DNA of 64,000 nucleotides from Phylloscopus collybita (lineage: Eukaryota; Chordata; Aves; Passeriformes; Phylloscopidae). The position numbers were made by a program, and so were the translations under genes. The notes beneath the pieces were generated by a model that searched no databases, was not told the origin of the DNA, and worked only from the letters and a program-made list of their open reading frames with translations. Location: NCBI GenBank assembly GCA_027886175.1, contig JAJNNQ010000003.1, positions 22,423,501 to 22,487,500 of the forward strand. Direction: 5' to 3'. This document shows, piece after piece, positions 1 to 14,231 of the stretch (positions are counted from its first letter, which is position 1; every line of letters begins with the position of its first letter).

Positions 1-2618
1 TTCTTCAAGTTTCGAGATCACTGCCTCTTATCATGGAAAGCCTTCTTACCTGCATTTACAAACTCTGAGAAAAGTATTGTTTATCCAGCTGCTGAGGACC
101 ATTTTCTTCTAATCATTGCTTCAAATATTATGTTTTATCCACATAATACCCTCATCACGTCATGTGTGCATATGACCAGTACATAACTGTCTTAACCCAA
201 GACAATCATCTATGAACAGATATATAAAAAATGTGTGTACATACACATACATCAGTGCATGCACACATCAAGCGAAGCTTCCAAACAAAGCAGCTTTAGA
301 AATGCTTTTGACACACAATTATCACATGAGCACAAAACCAGAGCATTTTTTTCCCAAGACCTCTATTCGAATCCAAAATATATACCCATTTAATGGTTAT
401 CAGCATCCTACTTGGTCTTTTGTTGGGACAAATCAAAGCCTCAGCAGGCTCTCCTTAAAATCTTTTTTTAGCAACACAATACAAGAATTCAGCATGTCTA
501 TTAGCTAAAGCTCCTTTTGTATTGGCAGTGTGAGTACAAACATGCAAACAAATATTGGAGGACACTGTGCAATCCAGTGTAGTAACATCTGATTTCCTAT
601 TTTAAGCAAAGTATCAAACCTTTTCTCTATTTTAGAGTCCATCAACAGGAATTTAAATTGAAGAAACCATATTTTCCTTCATTCACACAATTAGAAGCAA
701 CAGCAGCATGATTTGTCTCCAACATCTGCCAAAAGTCACCTCTCATTTTATTGTTTCTGGACAGTAATGTTACCAACAGATTGCTTCTTCTAGTTGATTA
801 TACTCTTACTGTAATGTGAGCTAACTTTATTTTTGTATAAATAAAATGTATTTATTATTTCTTCATGAATCCTTATCGGTTTTCTACTTCCTCTCCCCAT
901 AAACACTCATTTCAAAGCCTTACACATTTTGAGATATAAATTTATTTGGGGATATAGAGCCTACAGAGCAAGTCTTTCCTTCCCCCCTAGGGGTGCCATA
1001 AGGATGCCAGGTCTATTAATGCCATCAAGCAGAGGGATGCTACTGGAGAACAGAATTAAAAATGAAAAAAACTCTCCAAAGTCTGCCAGCCAGAGCAGCA
1101 TGGAGTAAAGGCAGATGGATCTGGGCAGTTTCCTTGCTTTTTAAAATGAGCAGTAAGTCATATACAGTGTTAGTCAATTACTGAAAATGGTTACCACTGA
1201 ATTCATGTACCCAAATAAGGCTACAAAGGTAATACTGGCATTTAATGTAGTAGTGTTATTAATTTACCACCTTATTTGGATATGGTCGTTCCTTTTATAT
1301 AAAAATGAACCTTGCATTAAATTTTGAAAATTGACAGATTGCGACTTCAATCGTGCAACCAAAGCATTTCACACATAACTTCACTAAATCAAAATAAAAC
1401 AAATTAGGCTACTCAAATGAAACTAAAACCACCACAATGGTAAAGCTTGGAGAAAAAGTGTCATGACTTCTAATAAATACATCACTACTTATAGGTAGCT
1501 CAAAACCACAAGAAAAAAACCCCCTGATTTATGTATAATCTTGACATATTTCATATGGTTTATGCAAAAAACAAAGCTCATTGCTAATGAAATGCAGTTA
1601 ACTGGTAACTAAAACATCCTTGCCTATTTAGTAGGTATTTTTAACTGAAGGTAAAGAAACTTGGGTGTAACACAGTGAGTTATAAACTGAGTATGTCAAA
1701 AGAGAAGTACGTTTCCAAATGGTAGCAGAGAAAGTTATGCTGCAGAGTGCAAGCAGCAGATACTTTCCAAACCCTGTGCTGCTCACCAAACACAACATGC
1801 TGAAGCTTGAAAGACATTGCCTGAAATGGCTAAAGCAGCAAAGGAAAATGAGTGCTAAAAACTTCCTGAGCATAGCTATATAATATTTCTTTAAATGTGT
1901 ATTAATTCTACTATGAAGTACACACAGACTCGAAACCAAGCACTTTTACAGTGTAACAGAAACAATGAGAATTGACAGGACTTATTTGCACTGCAACAGC
2001 TCACAGGAGCTCAAAACATGGTTTGGGACACTGGGTGAGAAACAGGGTAACCATCTCAGCTTCCTGAGGCCTAAGAATAAGATAAGAACACCACAATGCA
2101 AAGGCACCTCACCAAGTTTATTGCTCAATACATCTTTCTTTGGTTAGCAAAGCACTTTTAAATCTACAGTATACAGATAAATAACATTTTAAAAATTAGG
2201 AAGTCCTACTGTCAATAGTCATCTCTGAGAAAACATCTGCTTTTTTAAATTTGTGTATTAAGAAGTCTGTAAGTGCATATGAAAAAACACACCTGTTCTG
2301 AAAAACAATCATATTAAACACAACTTAATGTTATCCCTTTCCCTCTTTTACAGAGTATCAACCCCTAATATCCACACTCCAAAAGTTCTGCCTTTCTTTT
2401 GTCCTTTGGGAGAACGTGCATCTCTGTTCTGGAGACCAGCAGTGGATCCTTCCATGGTTCCCCCTTCCTGAGGAAAGCTCGCTCTTGGTCTCCTCATCCA
2501 GCCTCTTTCCTTTCCTGGGAACCCTACCTCTTCCCAGTGTGAAAGAATTATGTGAAAATACATACTCCAGACATAAATGTTCAAATTTTTTGCCATCTCC
2601 AGCACATGTTTTAGAAAA

Positions 2619-2760
2619 CTAAAAAAAAAAACCAAAACCACAGCCAAAAAACCAACAAGCCCCCCCGCCCCCCAAACAAACAAACACACAAAACATAACA
2701 AACAAACAAAAACACAAAAAAGAAACCCAACCCACAAAAAAAACATGCATGCACACACCC
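2619..2760. repeat. A/C-rich low-complexity tract
   Basis: Runs of A with interspersed C, including CAAA-type tetranucleotides and a poly-C stretch. The open frames across it (lysine/threonine/proline-rich on plus, cysteine/phenylalanine-rich on minus) result from this composition and are not genes. Confidence 0.8.
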
Positions 2761-5700
2761 CATTTCTCTATTACACAGAAACAGAGCCAGCCATCCTGGT
2801 TAAAGACTGAGAAGAGTGACAGGAAAGTTCTTGAAATCATAAAATTTCCAGGCAGGGGGTTACCCAGGAAAAAAAGAGAATTCTTCATTTCCACAAGCCA
2901 TTTAAGTAAACTGTCTTACAAATATTTTAAACTAAATGAGACAGACCCATAACAATTCCTCTTTTAAACAGAAAATGAACCTGAGCAAGAGACATGTTTT
3001 CCATCAGGGTTTCTGTGTCTCCCTTGCTTCACTCACTGTTAGGAATGGAGCAAGAGAGCTGCAGGTATGCTTAAAATCTGCAAAAGTATCAGAAAATCAC
3101 ATTACCAAAGCCCCTGTAAAACTAGCACTTGCAGCAGCAAGCTTCTACCACATTTTCCTGAAGATACACTTAAAATATGCCAAAACAAATTTGCATGTCT
3201 GTCAATGAATTCATCTCTCACAGCAGATGAGATTTGGTTTCTGCTCCATTCAGATGCCATAATTTTCCTAAAGCAAAGATTAATCTTACATTTCCTTTAC
3301 TGCACATAAGGTAAATCCACTCAGAAAACACTGATGAAAATATGAAAAAAAAACCAAAAAACAAACCAAAGCACTATGCCAAATTGCAGACGTAATGAAA
3401 ACAGATTAACCTGACCAATTCCCCAAATTGCTTTGTGTTTCAATTTCCTACTGCATTGGAAAAGCATTTAATCAGATTCATAAAACAAGATTACCCAATG
3501 TCTGAAAATTCTGCATCTTTGTGAGACAAAGAAAATCAAAAACCTCAAGTAATTCTGAGTACTTTTCTTATACATGTAGGTTGTATTATTTTTATTTCAG
3601 AACAGATCTGAGACAGATTAAGCTGTTTCATTAGAATATAATGGTATCTTTCCCACTGATTATGAGAGAATCAGTGTATTAAGCAGGATTATAAAATTAG
3701 TTTAAAAACTAGACTCAATAATGAAGTACAAAGCTGCCCAACTTTTTAGTCAAAAGCAGACCTGTAACAGTAAAAAGAAGGTTCTTGACCTCTGAATGTT
3801 TAAAAATCTTATTCCCCCTTCTGAATTACATAAAGGCACTGCAGCATGCATTTTTGTGCATTTTTATATGCATATCTCAAAAGATTTTCTACAAGGCATG
3901 CAGATGTGAGCACAGGAAGTTTAAACTTAAAACCAAAACCATTCTCACAATTTGAGAGACTCCTTAATTATCTACAGGTGCTTGAGGTCTGTAATACAGC
4001 AAATCAACAAACTCAAGGCAAAAATACTGCCCTGTGTTACACAACACTGCCATTATGCAACAACCCCATTCTCTGCAGCAAGCACATTTTCCCTGGGCTC
4101 TACTGCTCTGCTCCCAACACACATCTGCAACCATTCTCTATTGTATTCTATTTGTGAACCAAACTTTCCAAGAAATGGGGCTGAAATTCTGACCATGCAA
4201 ATCAAGGGAAAGAATTTAGCAGCTTTCCTCATTCCAGTCATTGTGTTCCGATAGAAAATGTAAAAAAAATAAAATAAAAATCTCATTTTTCATTAAAATT
4301 GCAGAAACATACTTCAATTAGTAACTGTCTAAGTCAAAAAAACTAATCTGCCCAAAAGGCTCACAGATCTGCTCTTATTTGGAAATACTCCAAAGCTTTC
4401 TGTTTTATGCACAGTCCAAAATCTACTACACTGGCATGATCAAAACCCTACAAGGCAGAAGCACTTTTTTCCCCTCTTTAACTTCAGTTCTGCACTTTCA
4501 CAACGTCCAGTTTCACCACAAAGTTCAATCCTTTGGATTTTCAACAGAACCCAAACACACAGACACACTGTATGGAGTTGAAAAGGACAGAACACACAAC
4601 ATGGCAAAACAGGATTATGTTGATGCAGTTTTGGATTTAAAGGGTTTGTTCCCTGCAGGAAAAGGAGTGCTGATATTTAACTGACAAATGGGCCTACAAG
4701 AACTTCGGAAACAGGAGAGCAGAGACAAATGGAGCTACCTAAAATCCCAAGGGAGAACACCTTCAAACAGCCAGGCTGGAAGTCTCAGTTACACCCTGGG
4801 GACAAGCTTCAACAGTTGAGCCTGCTTAGCTGCATCTAAGTTATACACTAACACCTTCTTTAAACACTTCCTTCAAAGTCAGGATTTCTAGTACTTAACA
4901 AATACCTCATAATGAAATCACAAACACTCCTTATTTTATGCTCAAGCTGAACCCTTGACTCATTCCAAAGCAGATATATTTACAGGAAATCATGTGCTTA
5001 CACACATTATAAAAACTCCTCAAAATACTTCAATGCACAGGACTCAGACAGCTCCTGCTTTACCTCTCTGGCTACAGTAGAGAAAAGTGCAATCATGAGT
5101 GGAACAGCCAGGAATCACTGCCCTTCTGCACCTCAGGTTTCTTGAGCTGTAACTCAAAACAAACACAGATGCAATGACATGCAGCATGAGGACATGAGAC
5201 AGATTGCACCTCAGCTAAAAGAGAGAGAGGGTTTGGTTTGCTGCCACGGTTTTACAATTACTGATAGGATACCTTGGTTTTACCTTAAAGTTTACTAACA
5301 ATATTTTTTTAATAAAACATTTTTCCTTCCTCTCAACTTCCCAAATACCCCTTTTACTTCAGCCACTGCTTAGCATTTATCAAGACCTGCACTATAACTA
5401 AACTTTTATTGTGAGTCCCTGTGATAACATCAATTCATCTTAACTAGCTGAAGATTCACAGCTTGGTTTTCACACTGAAGAGATTACTGATGCTGCCTTA
5501 CCTTGGAGCTGCTACTTTGTCAGGAAACAAAACTTTAGGACTAATGTTTAAAATACATAAACACGCCATGACAAATACTAAAAAATTATGTATAAAAAGT
5601 AGAAGAAAAAAAAAAAGCCTGTCATCCTTGCTAATACTAAATACCAAGATACTCTTGAGCTGGTTAAAATACCAAAACTTAGTGAACAAAAAAGTCATAG

Positions 5701-8021
5701 CTGAATCTGTGTGAGATGCTCCTCCCAGTTTCACTCAATATGCAGCTGGCCTTCCTTGTGAGGAGAACACTGCTGGTTCCTATTCACTTGTGTCTCTTCT
5801 GTGAGCCTGCTGAGCAGCCAGTCACTCTGCAGCTCCTACAAATCCATGAGGCTCTGCCTGCCCATGGAGAACTCTGCAGGTCTCCTTGCTGATTTCCAGG
5901 CGTTCCTGGTGACCCAGTCCTCAAGCCCCTCTTGAATCAAGTACTACTCTTGGGATAATGGGATGGACAGGGACAAACAAAAGAGGAGGAGAAAATGACA
6001 AGAAATTCTCCAAAAAAACACTTCAGAGGATTTTATCATCAGTGGGAGGGAAACGGACTAGAAGGACTATGGCAGTTTCTGGAGCAAAACTTAAGTAGGG
6101 AAACACAGCAAATTGCTTCAGGAACAACCTTCTGAAATTCTGATGATTAAGAAAAAAACAGTTCATATAATCTAGCAACAGTTTCATTCCCCTCATTCAC
6201 ACTATGGAACAAAAACATACATTTTAATATACTAAAGACAGTTGAGTATCTGAAACCCCAAGAGTTGCAAATTCAGTGCTGACAAGGCACCAAACTTTTT
6301 AGTTTTATTTTTTAGTAAAACTTGGGAATTAGTAAGAGTTGTAACATGTTATAAAGATTTACTTTTCACAACTCTTATCTGTTAAATTATTACCAAACAT
6401 ATCTAGAACTCTTGCAACATCTGCTTTTGCATAGAAGAGAAGTTGCAAACATTGACTTCATGACCCCAGGAATGCTCACTCCCTGCCCCTCTCTCCCCAC
6501 TTTGATGTTACTCAGGCCCATCTTCTGACAGAGCATTGCAGTTTGTCACACCAGCTTCTGGGCCAAATAAAGGCAGAAGAGTGTCTTAAGTTTCTGCAAT
6601 GACACAATCAAAGTCTGGAAGGGGTAGCAAGGGGCAGGATGATGGTGCTATCATGTGTGATCATGTGAAAAAATCTGCCTTTATATGGTGAGAAGTGTAA
6701 GAAGGTTAAAAAAAAACAACTAAAAGCAATTTTTTCAGCAGTTATTAAATGCAATACAAAGATCCTTTTTCTACTTCTCTCTCTAAGAGATTTTATACTT
6801 CAGTAGAAACTCCAAGATAAAAAAAAAACCTTTTTATTTCACTGCCTGTTTTAATGCTAAAATCCATTCACCACCAATGCTCATACCCTAAGCTGCATTC
6901 AGAAGTGGAGACTTTGTGCAACAGAGCTCTCATCCTCTGGGCACCTCAAGGTTATTTACACAGCTCATATACTCAATGTAAGAAAAGAAGAGACTAAACA
7001 ACAATACATCCACACTGCAGAATAAACGGCCTCTAAAATACTACCCTACAATATTTTCTTCACAATATTCAAGATCTTTTAAAGGGATTTTTTTATTCTC
7101 TTTTCATAAAAAGATGTAGCAGATGCGCACATACTTATCCAAGACAGAAATTTGTTATCTGCCCCAACTGCAGAGTAGCTAAATTAGCAACCATGTTTAT
7201 AGCAAAATATGCAAATTAATACCTACAGTTGTTATGCCTCAACTTAGCTAATGAAGAGACATCATTAAGCAAAAGCAGTGGAATTGCAGCAAACAATTCA
7301 AACATTATTGAATCACACAATGCTGCTAAACAAGCCTGATGAACCCTGCTAATTATCAATGCTCTCCATTTTTGTCCTACTGTTGAAGCCAGGGAGTTAA
7401 AAAACAAACAAACAAACAACAAAAAACCAACAACAAATCTGATCAAACACCTGCTAAACTAAGGAAACAAAGAAAACAGCACTTCTAAAACTATTTTGGT
7501 CAAATGAAGTTCTGACTGCAGATTATTTATGTGAAGATCTTCAGAACTATACCTTCTCACTATCTGCTTCACTTATGATTTGAAAGTCTAGCACATATGC
7601 ACACTATTCTTTTGCCACAGTTTGGTGTGGAAGATTAATGCATAACCCCTGTTTGCTAGTGGTTAGGCTAGAAACTGTTCAATCCCATGAGGAACAAACT
7701 TAGAATAGGAAAAAATAAACAGTGTTGTTTACTGTAGTTTCAAGCTCCCAGTGTAATATAAATATCACTTGAGCAGTCCTAAGCTTTGTCAGAAATTTTC
7801 ACCTGTTTTCAAACATAACCAACCTAGGTATTTCTTCTATAGTAAGAAACTTTCAAAACTAGAACACCTTCTAAACTGATGGGTGGTGCACACACATCTC
7901 ATACAACCAAAAATGACTTCGAAATGCACTTCCTTTTAACTGGAATCACAAGGCTAGTTTTTTCCAGGAATATGTTTTCTGGTCTTTGCTAGTGGATCAC
8001 AGGCCAGGCGAATGCCTATAT

Positions 8022-8066
8022 ATAGTTATGAATATATATGCATAGATATATATGTATATATATGTA
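8022..8066. repeat. TA-rich microsatellite-like tract
   Basis: Imperfect alternating TA with TATG interruptions. Simple sequence in the putative WDR33 intron; no gene. Confidence 0.7.
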
Positions 8067-11000
8067 TACTGCTAAAAAACCACATTTACATTATTTAGTA
8101 AACAGCCTTTGTTTTTATCATGTAGTAGAGTTCAATAAAAGCATGTGGTCATCTTCTGTATCAATACATTTCTCAGTAAAGTCAAGCTCACACAAAGCCT
8201 TTCAAGGAGAAAGGGTTCAGTATCAGATTCTCCCCAAACACAGAAGTCATCAAGTTCCCCACGAGAAGGACAATTCAGCAGAACAGCACACCACCAGAGA
8301 GATTCAGTTCTGGAAGCTGGAGTTCTCCAAAAGTCTAAAATCCCTTGGCATTTCTTTCCTACTTCACATCTCCTGCCTTGAGAATATCAGCAAGTTTTCC
8401 TTTCAAAAGCAGCATTTTCATCACCAGTTCTAGGTTGGTATTTTTGTCTTACTACACAGAAAGCCTGGCAGCTGTGGCTTCTATTAGTCAGGAGTCTACA
8501 AAGATATTACTAGAAATAGCTACTTCATTTATTGGGTTTAGATTTGCTAAGAAGACCAAAATATTTGCATCCATCCATAGAAAAAGATTGCAAAATATGC
8601 TTTGATTACTGATTGTAGTCTGACTTCAGTTCCCAACTCTGTAATTGAGAAACAGTGCAAACACTGCAGAACGAATGCACTTATTCAGTCTGCACTCCTC
8701 CTCCCTGTAATTCTGCACAATCTCCAATTCTTCTTGTGGCAGAATTGTAACGTTTCACCAGTCTCTGCAAAGAGGTGCAATGGTTTGCTTACAAACATGG
8801 CCCAATAGGAAGAAATTTTCAAAGGTAAGTGGTGATTTTTACTGGGATGGGGGAGGGAGGACAAGGGTAGTCCTTGCTGCCTCTTGTGACCACATAACTG
8901 AAGTGCAGCAATAGCTACTGAGGGAACTTCAGCACTGAATTGCTGAGATGACCCAAATCCAAACTAAAACTGCTGAAACCAAAACCAAAGCTGCCCTGGC
9001 TTGACCCCAACTATGCTTTTCCTCCCACAACCCCTCCTTCAAGCCAACATAAACATCTGATGAGCATACTGGACATGCACCTAAAAAACCTCTCTGTGTT
9101 ACGAGACCATTTTAGCCAACACTGGTCAAAACTCAGAGCAGCCTGCCAGGCTGCTATTGAGAATTCCAGGGAATGACTCCACTGACCCAGGAGGAAAACC
9201 AAAGCATTAGAAGCAGGGGAAGTTACCACTCGACAATGCCATGCCAGATTACTGTACAGGTCCACAGACTTCTGGCTGTAAACCTAGCATTTCCATTAGC
9301 AGGAGCTGTGGTGCTGCTTAACCAGCTCAGAGGGCAGCTCCTATCAAACCCAAAACTGCAGATGAATACTCCTATACTCACAGTAAATAAAATACAAGTC
9401 ACTGTGCTGCCAAAACTGCACCATGAACACAGAACTACACCAAACCCATAAACTACTGAAGACTCCTTGTTATCCAGTCTCTGGCCTCCTTCAAAAAAAG
9501 ACACATTAACATATTCTTTTGTATAATGTTTCTTCTGGATTTGGGATAATGATTTAAAGGAATTCTCAAATGCTTAAACTGCAGAAACATGGATTAATTC
9601 ATGTACCCCTGTGTTCATACTGAATTACAGAAAGCATTATTAAAAAGAATTGATCAGGGCCAACAAATCTATAGAATACGATAAATTTAATTACTTAAAT
9701 GGACCTAAAATTTAAATATAATTTACAACTACACTGATAATATTTTCAAAGCTTCAAAAGTTAATAGAATTAATTTTTTTGAACCAATATACTTCATTAT
9801 ACTGAAGACTAATTAAATAGCACCAAAGAGCTCATATGGCATGTTACTGCTCTTTGCATCAAAATCAACTAACCAAGCGAACAGAAAATTGGAAGTGTTC
9901 AAATCTAACAAAAGTGTGTGGAAAAAATCCTATTTAAAGGAAAAATGAAGATGAAGATAAAGGTCTAATTCTTTTACTGATAGAAAAAAAATGTATCAGG
10001 GTTACTTGAGGCAATATGTAAGAGAGGAAGCAATGCTTTCATTTGTGTCTAAAGAATGAAAAATTGCTCATACCTTTTTATATTCTATCTGCGTGTGCAA
10101 GAACACTTTTATGTAATTGCTTGAAACAACACAAGGCTTTATCAGGCATAGACAACAGTGGCGTTCAATACTGCAGAGAATCTCTCCTTCTACTGGTGAG
10201 AGAAAATGTGATTTTTTTAAGCCATAAGTAGTGAAAGTGCTTAGAACAGAAGGCCAGCTTTGGTGCAGAGGTAGAACAGGAGCAGCATCAGCTGAGTAAC
10301 TTGGTCTCCAAGATCCCTGCAGATGCAGTGTGCTGTGCAGCCTGAGCCCCTGACCACTGCACAGCCCTAGGCAGGACGGGGAAGCACTGCAAACACGCTG
10401 CACTGCCTCGACAGCAAACGTGCCAGCAAAAGTACTGTCACCACCCCAGAGGAACCAGCTTGCTGCTTTCCTGCTAAATACACACTTCAATCCCCATTTC
10501 AGGTTTCACAACAGCATGACTGGTATGCCCAGCCTGAGTGTGGAGAGCAGGTTGAACCAGAAGTGACATTATGAAATGCTGTGGAGCTTTTTTGAATACT
10601 AGTGAGCAAGAACAGATTGCTGGGAAGTTTAGCACCATTTGGAAAAGAGGGGACCAGGGATGCTCCACACTGAAGTAAAATTACTAGCAAAACACCAATC
10701 AAAACCAGTTAGCTATCGAAAACTCTACTTCTCTGTTCTCACCTTCAGATATTTTCTATGATAAGAAGCAAAAACCAAGGTTGTATTAAGGTTTTCATCT
10801 TTTGCAAGTCCCTTAGCACATCTCCTCCCCACCAGCAAGCTCTAACAATGTTCAGTTTCTGTATTAACTACACCAACCAGGCCCACATACCTGTATTTTT
10901 ACTTTCAGTAACTCAACAATCCAGTATCAGGAATGTAAACATGGCAAATAAAGAACAAATTCCGTAAAATTCACAAACAAACTGCAGATAGCTTCTGGCT

Positions 11001-12597
11001 TGTTTTCACAAGTAGTTTTCTAAATTATAATCTCTATCTGAGCAAGACCAAAATAATTTTCATTTCCGGTCTTATTGAACCAACTCCTGAAATTGCCTAG
11101 ATACCTGGCTAGCAGATGCACAAATGGAAATATTTTGCATGGAGTCACCCCAGTACACATTTAAACTGTATTCCTTCCATATGGCTGCTCAGCCTAATGT
11201 CTGCTCCACGACTGCTTTCAGGTGAGTCAGAAGACTCCTCTGCTAGGGTTGGGAACAGAACAGGAGATCTCTTATCCCCTTCTCAGGAGAGGTCTTGCTG
11301 CTGCAGCAAGAGAAGGCATTCCTAAGCTCCTCTATCTCAAACACAGTTTAGGATTATTAGGCTTTTACTTCCTGTGCTGATATCACAAATACAAAACTAA
11401 TGAGAAATTTTAAATTCCAGCAGTCCAAACAGTCTAATATTTACTGCTCCAAGGGTTCAATGGAGGAGCATCACTTTGGACAACAGGAAACACTTGTCAC
11501 TGCAGTGACTGATATTTGAGTAAAAAGGTTTCAACAGCTCTAAGAGTACTTATTCACACCTAACACTCTCTGCACCTCTAAGGTTTTTTTCTCCCCCCAG
11601 TCTTTCAATGCTCTCATCTGGTTTTACTATCCACATTTTCAGATCTTCTCATTAGAACTATTACAATATAACTGAACAAGATGTTAAAAATCAGATTTTT
11701 GAAACATGTTCAATAATTAGATATTCTTAGAGTAAAATGATGGCAGAATATTGCAGCAGATCACTGAGAAGTAAATGTCAGTTTACTTGAAAAATAACTT
11801 AGGAGCAGGGAACCCTGAAGTATTTTGGCACAATACTTTTTGCATACTATAAACTCTCTGACACACAATATTGCCTCTCTTAAAGAGGGATAGAGCATAA
11901 GTTAAACATAAAAGTCAGAGCACTGAGTTAAGCATAAAAGAATAAAAACATGCTGCAAGGATGAGGGATTACTGCCTACATGGAAAAACATTCCCAAATA
12001 ATACCCACAAACTGCAAGAGCAAGGATATAAGGAGGCTGAAGATTTGTAGTGCACAGAACTACTTACCTATGACAATTCTGTCAGACAGATGTGTTCAAG
12101 CAAGTGCTAACACTAAAAAATACTGCATTTGAGACTATACAACTATTTACTCATAACAAAGCAGCTCATAACAGTTAGCACGACAGAAATAACACACACC
12201 TTTAAGAAGGTAGGAAGTCTAATGAGCTCTCTCCAATGGAAAACCACTGAGCTATTTTTTTCAAGTTGAACATGTCCCCTAGGTTTGCTACCCATGCACA
12301 GGCTGATGAGTCTCAATCGGTGGAATATGACACCACACGATCATCAGCCCCTCTACCATGCCAGCACAAGCCTCTGCTGCACACGGCTGTGCTATTACAT
12401 TGAAGGGAACACACACAGTAACAAGAGTGCTGTTCTACAGCGTTATACAGTACAAAATGTCAGCAACAGCCCTCTCAGGATCCATAAGAAAACCAAAAAT
12501 AATGATTTCCCATCCTTTTACTAATGTCTATTAGTCCTACAGAACTAAGACCGTTCTTTACTGGTAAATGCAGTTCTCTCACCTGGCATGTGAGAAG

Positions 12598-12638
12598 TTT
12601 AAATACTAAGTTTAAATACTACTTTAAATACTACACTA
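12598..12638. repeat. Short tandem TTTAAATACTA units
   Basis: Three near-copies of an 11 to 14-bp unit containing TTTAAATACTA in a row. Confidence 0.6.
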
Positions 12639-12939
12639 CATCTGCAGTATAGTATTTTTCTTCTCTCTCCTTAAAACACAGAGGACTACCCTTCTGAAGG
12701 ACTACGTAAGTAAAATATTCGAGGTATCTAACACGGTCCGTAATGCCCAAAGCTTCCCAGCCCTATCTTCAGAGCAGTCACAATCCGATCTCTGCCCGGA
12801 CCCAAGGAGGAGGAAAGAACATTAAAAAACGATAAAATTAAAAGAAGGAGAAAACCCCAGGATTAAGAGACTCGGGCGAAGCCACCCACAGACACCTGTG
12901 CAGCAAAGAGGACAGGGGCCCTGCTCTCCGCTTCCAGGT

Positions 12940-13560
12940 CCGGCCCTCAAGCACACCCCACCACGGGGTCCGACCGCAGCGCCGGGGCCTAGCTCGGCTC
13001 TCGCCGCTCCCTAGGGCGCCCCGGCCCAGGGACCCCCTGTTCCCGCGGGCGGCCCCCGCCCTGCCCTGGCCGCGCCGCTCCAGGGCCGCGGCCTAAAGAT
13101 GGCGGAGGCCGCCGCGCTTCCCTGGCCCCTCACCCGCCCCGCCCAGCACCTCGCCGCACTCACCGTCCAGCCAGCCTCTCGTATTGGGACTCTGCGCCCC
13201 ACCGACACCTCGCCGCCCGCCTCGTCCTCCTGGCCCCGGCAAGCTCCGCCGCCGCCGCCTCACGACCCGCGGCCGCCCGCCATCTTCCCTCCGCCTCCCC
13301 CGCCAGCAGCGCACGCGCCCCACGCCAGCGCGCACGCGCACTACGTCAGGGCGCGCGGGCGGGGGCGCCGCGCCTGAAGAGCCGCGGGCGGCAACGCGCG
13401 TGCGCCTTGGCGGTGAGGCGTAGCTCGCGCCGCTTCCGCGAGACCGCCCCGCCGGCGCACCAATTACAGGGCGGAGGCGCGCAGACCTGCGCGCATGCTC
13501 AGAAGGCCTGGTCGGGGGGTTGTCCTGCCTGCGGTGGGGGTGGGCGGGGCGCCGAGGGTC
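12940..13560 (-). promoter_or_regulatory. CpG-island promoter (putative WDR33)
   Basis: Abrupt change from AT-rich to very GC- and CpG-rich DNA. It holds a perfect NRF1-type site (13329-13340, pattern YGCGCAYGCGCR), an adjacent ATF/CREB-like TACGTCA (13342-13348), and YY1 motifs at 13096-13105 (plus) and 13277-13286 (minus). There is no TATA box, as usual for a housekeeping promoter. Direction is taken from the minus-strand splice donor at 13163. Confidence 0.7.
13164..13340 (-). other. WDR33: Putative non-coding first exon of WDR33
   Basis: On the minus strand this GC-rich interval ends in GGACG followed by the donor GTGAGTGC (GT at 13162-13163), a strong 5' splice site. The right-hand boundary (transcription start) is approximate and was set just downstream of an NRF1-like site. 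The exon contains AAGATGGCGG on the minus strand (13277-13286), the YY1 motif typical just downstream of housekeeping start sites; the ATG inside it opens only a 7-codon frame, so it is not the main start. WDR33 is the WD-repeat subunit of the CPSF mRNA 3'-end processing complex. The gene name comes only from the conserved order WDR33-POLR2D-AMMECR1L-SAP130; a different gene or a non-coding transcript is possible. Confidence 0.5.
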
Positions 13561-13577
13561 CCTCAGAGCCGCCGGCT

Positions 13578-13691
13578 CGGGACGTGCGCCCGGACACTCC
13601 CGGGACCCGCCGGACCCGGATCTGCCCCCAGACACTTCCCAGGACCCCCGGGCCGGGACCTGCACCCGGACACTCCCGGGACCCCCAAGCC
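13578..13691. repeat. GC-rich minisatellite, three 38-bp units
   Basis: Three adjacent 38-bp units start at 13578, 13616 and 13654, each carrying a CCGGACACTCCC-like core; the middle unit is the most diverged. It lies just upstream of the putative WDR33 promoter. The overlapping open frames in several phases are by-products of GC-rich repetition. Confidence 0.8.
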
Positions 13692-13852
13692 GGCCGGCTC
13701 CAGCTTGCCAAAAGGGGCACTGCCGGCGGCCAGAGCGGTAACTGCTTGCGGGCACAGCCCTGTTCTGTGCTGCTCCGCGTTCTCTCACGCTCACCAAACG
13801 CCCAGGCGCTACAAAACTGTCCGCCTTGTGTGGCTCCCAGAAATACCTTTGG

Positions 13853-14005
13853 AATGGGCTGCCCAGGGAAGTGGTGGAGTCATCGTCTCTGGAGGTGTTT
13901 AAGGAAAGATGGGAGGTGGCACTAAGTGCCATGGTCTAGTTGTGTTCGCCCATGGTTGGACTCGATCTCAGAGGTCTTTTCAAACCTGATTGATTCCGTT
14001 CTCCT
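13853..14005 (+). mobile_element. CR1 LINE 3' fragment
   Basis: Matches the familiar avian CR1 3' end, including GGGCTGCCCAGGGAAGTGG, the later AGTGCCATGGTCTAG, and a terminal GATTGATTCCGTT tail. 5'-truncated, as most CR1 copies are. Subfamily not assigned. Confidence 0.8.
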
Positions 14006-14231
14006 CTGCTCCATTATAGGACTTCAAAACATAAGCAAAACCTACTAATCTCAAGGCTCATAATAATCTGTTAGTGTAGGATAGTGGAAAAACTCCTGAG
14101 ATCATTCACAGATCATTTGGTCTGTTACACTTCTCTTTGGTCCTAAGGGTGCTTACAAAGGCGTCATCAAGTAGTAATGCAGGAGCGTAGATAAAGAGGT
14201 GCAGAATGGCTTTTTTTCCCCCTGAATTAAA

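Larger units (their letters stand above)
1..13163 (-). other. WDR33: Putative WDR33 intron 1 (no coding exon seen)
   Basis: About 13 kb of AT-rich sequence with no open reading frame that resembles a known protein and no convincing exon. It lies downstream, on the minus strand, of a CpG-island first exon with a good donor at 13162-13163. I looked for the conserved WDR33 N-terminal coding exon on the minus strand and did not find it. The interval therefore fits a long first intron running off the left edge. Apart from low-complexity stretches (2619-2760, 8022-8066, 12598-12638) I see no repeat, RNA gene or other feature here. The intron assignment rests on gene order and the donor site only. 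Confidence 0.5.

Noticed and set aside
2348..2894. Cysteine/phenylalanine-rich minus frames and lysine-rich plus frame
   Set aside because: Produced by the A/C-rich low-complexity tract at 2619-2760.
1..13163. WDR33 first coding exon
   Set aside because: Searched on the minus strand for its conserved N-terminus and not found; it probably lies to the left of the window.
13093..13932. 279-codon open frame on the minus strand
   Set aside because: Lies in a CpG island and a GC-rich minisatellite where stops are rare, is arginine/proline/glycine-rich, overlaps frames on both strands, and resembles no protein family.
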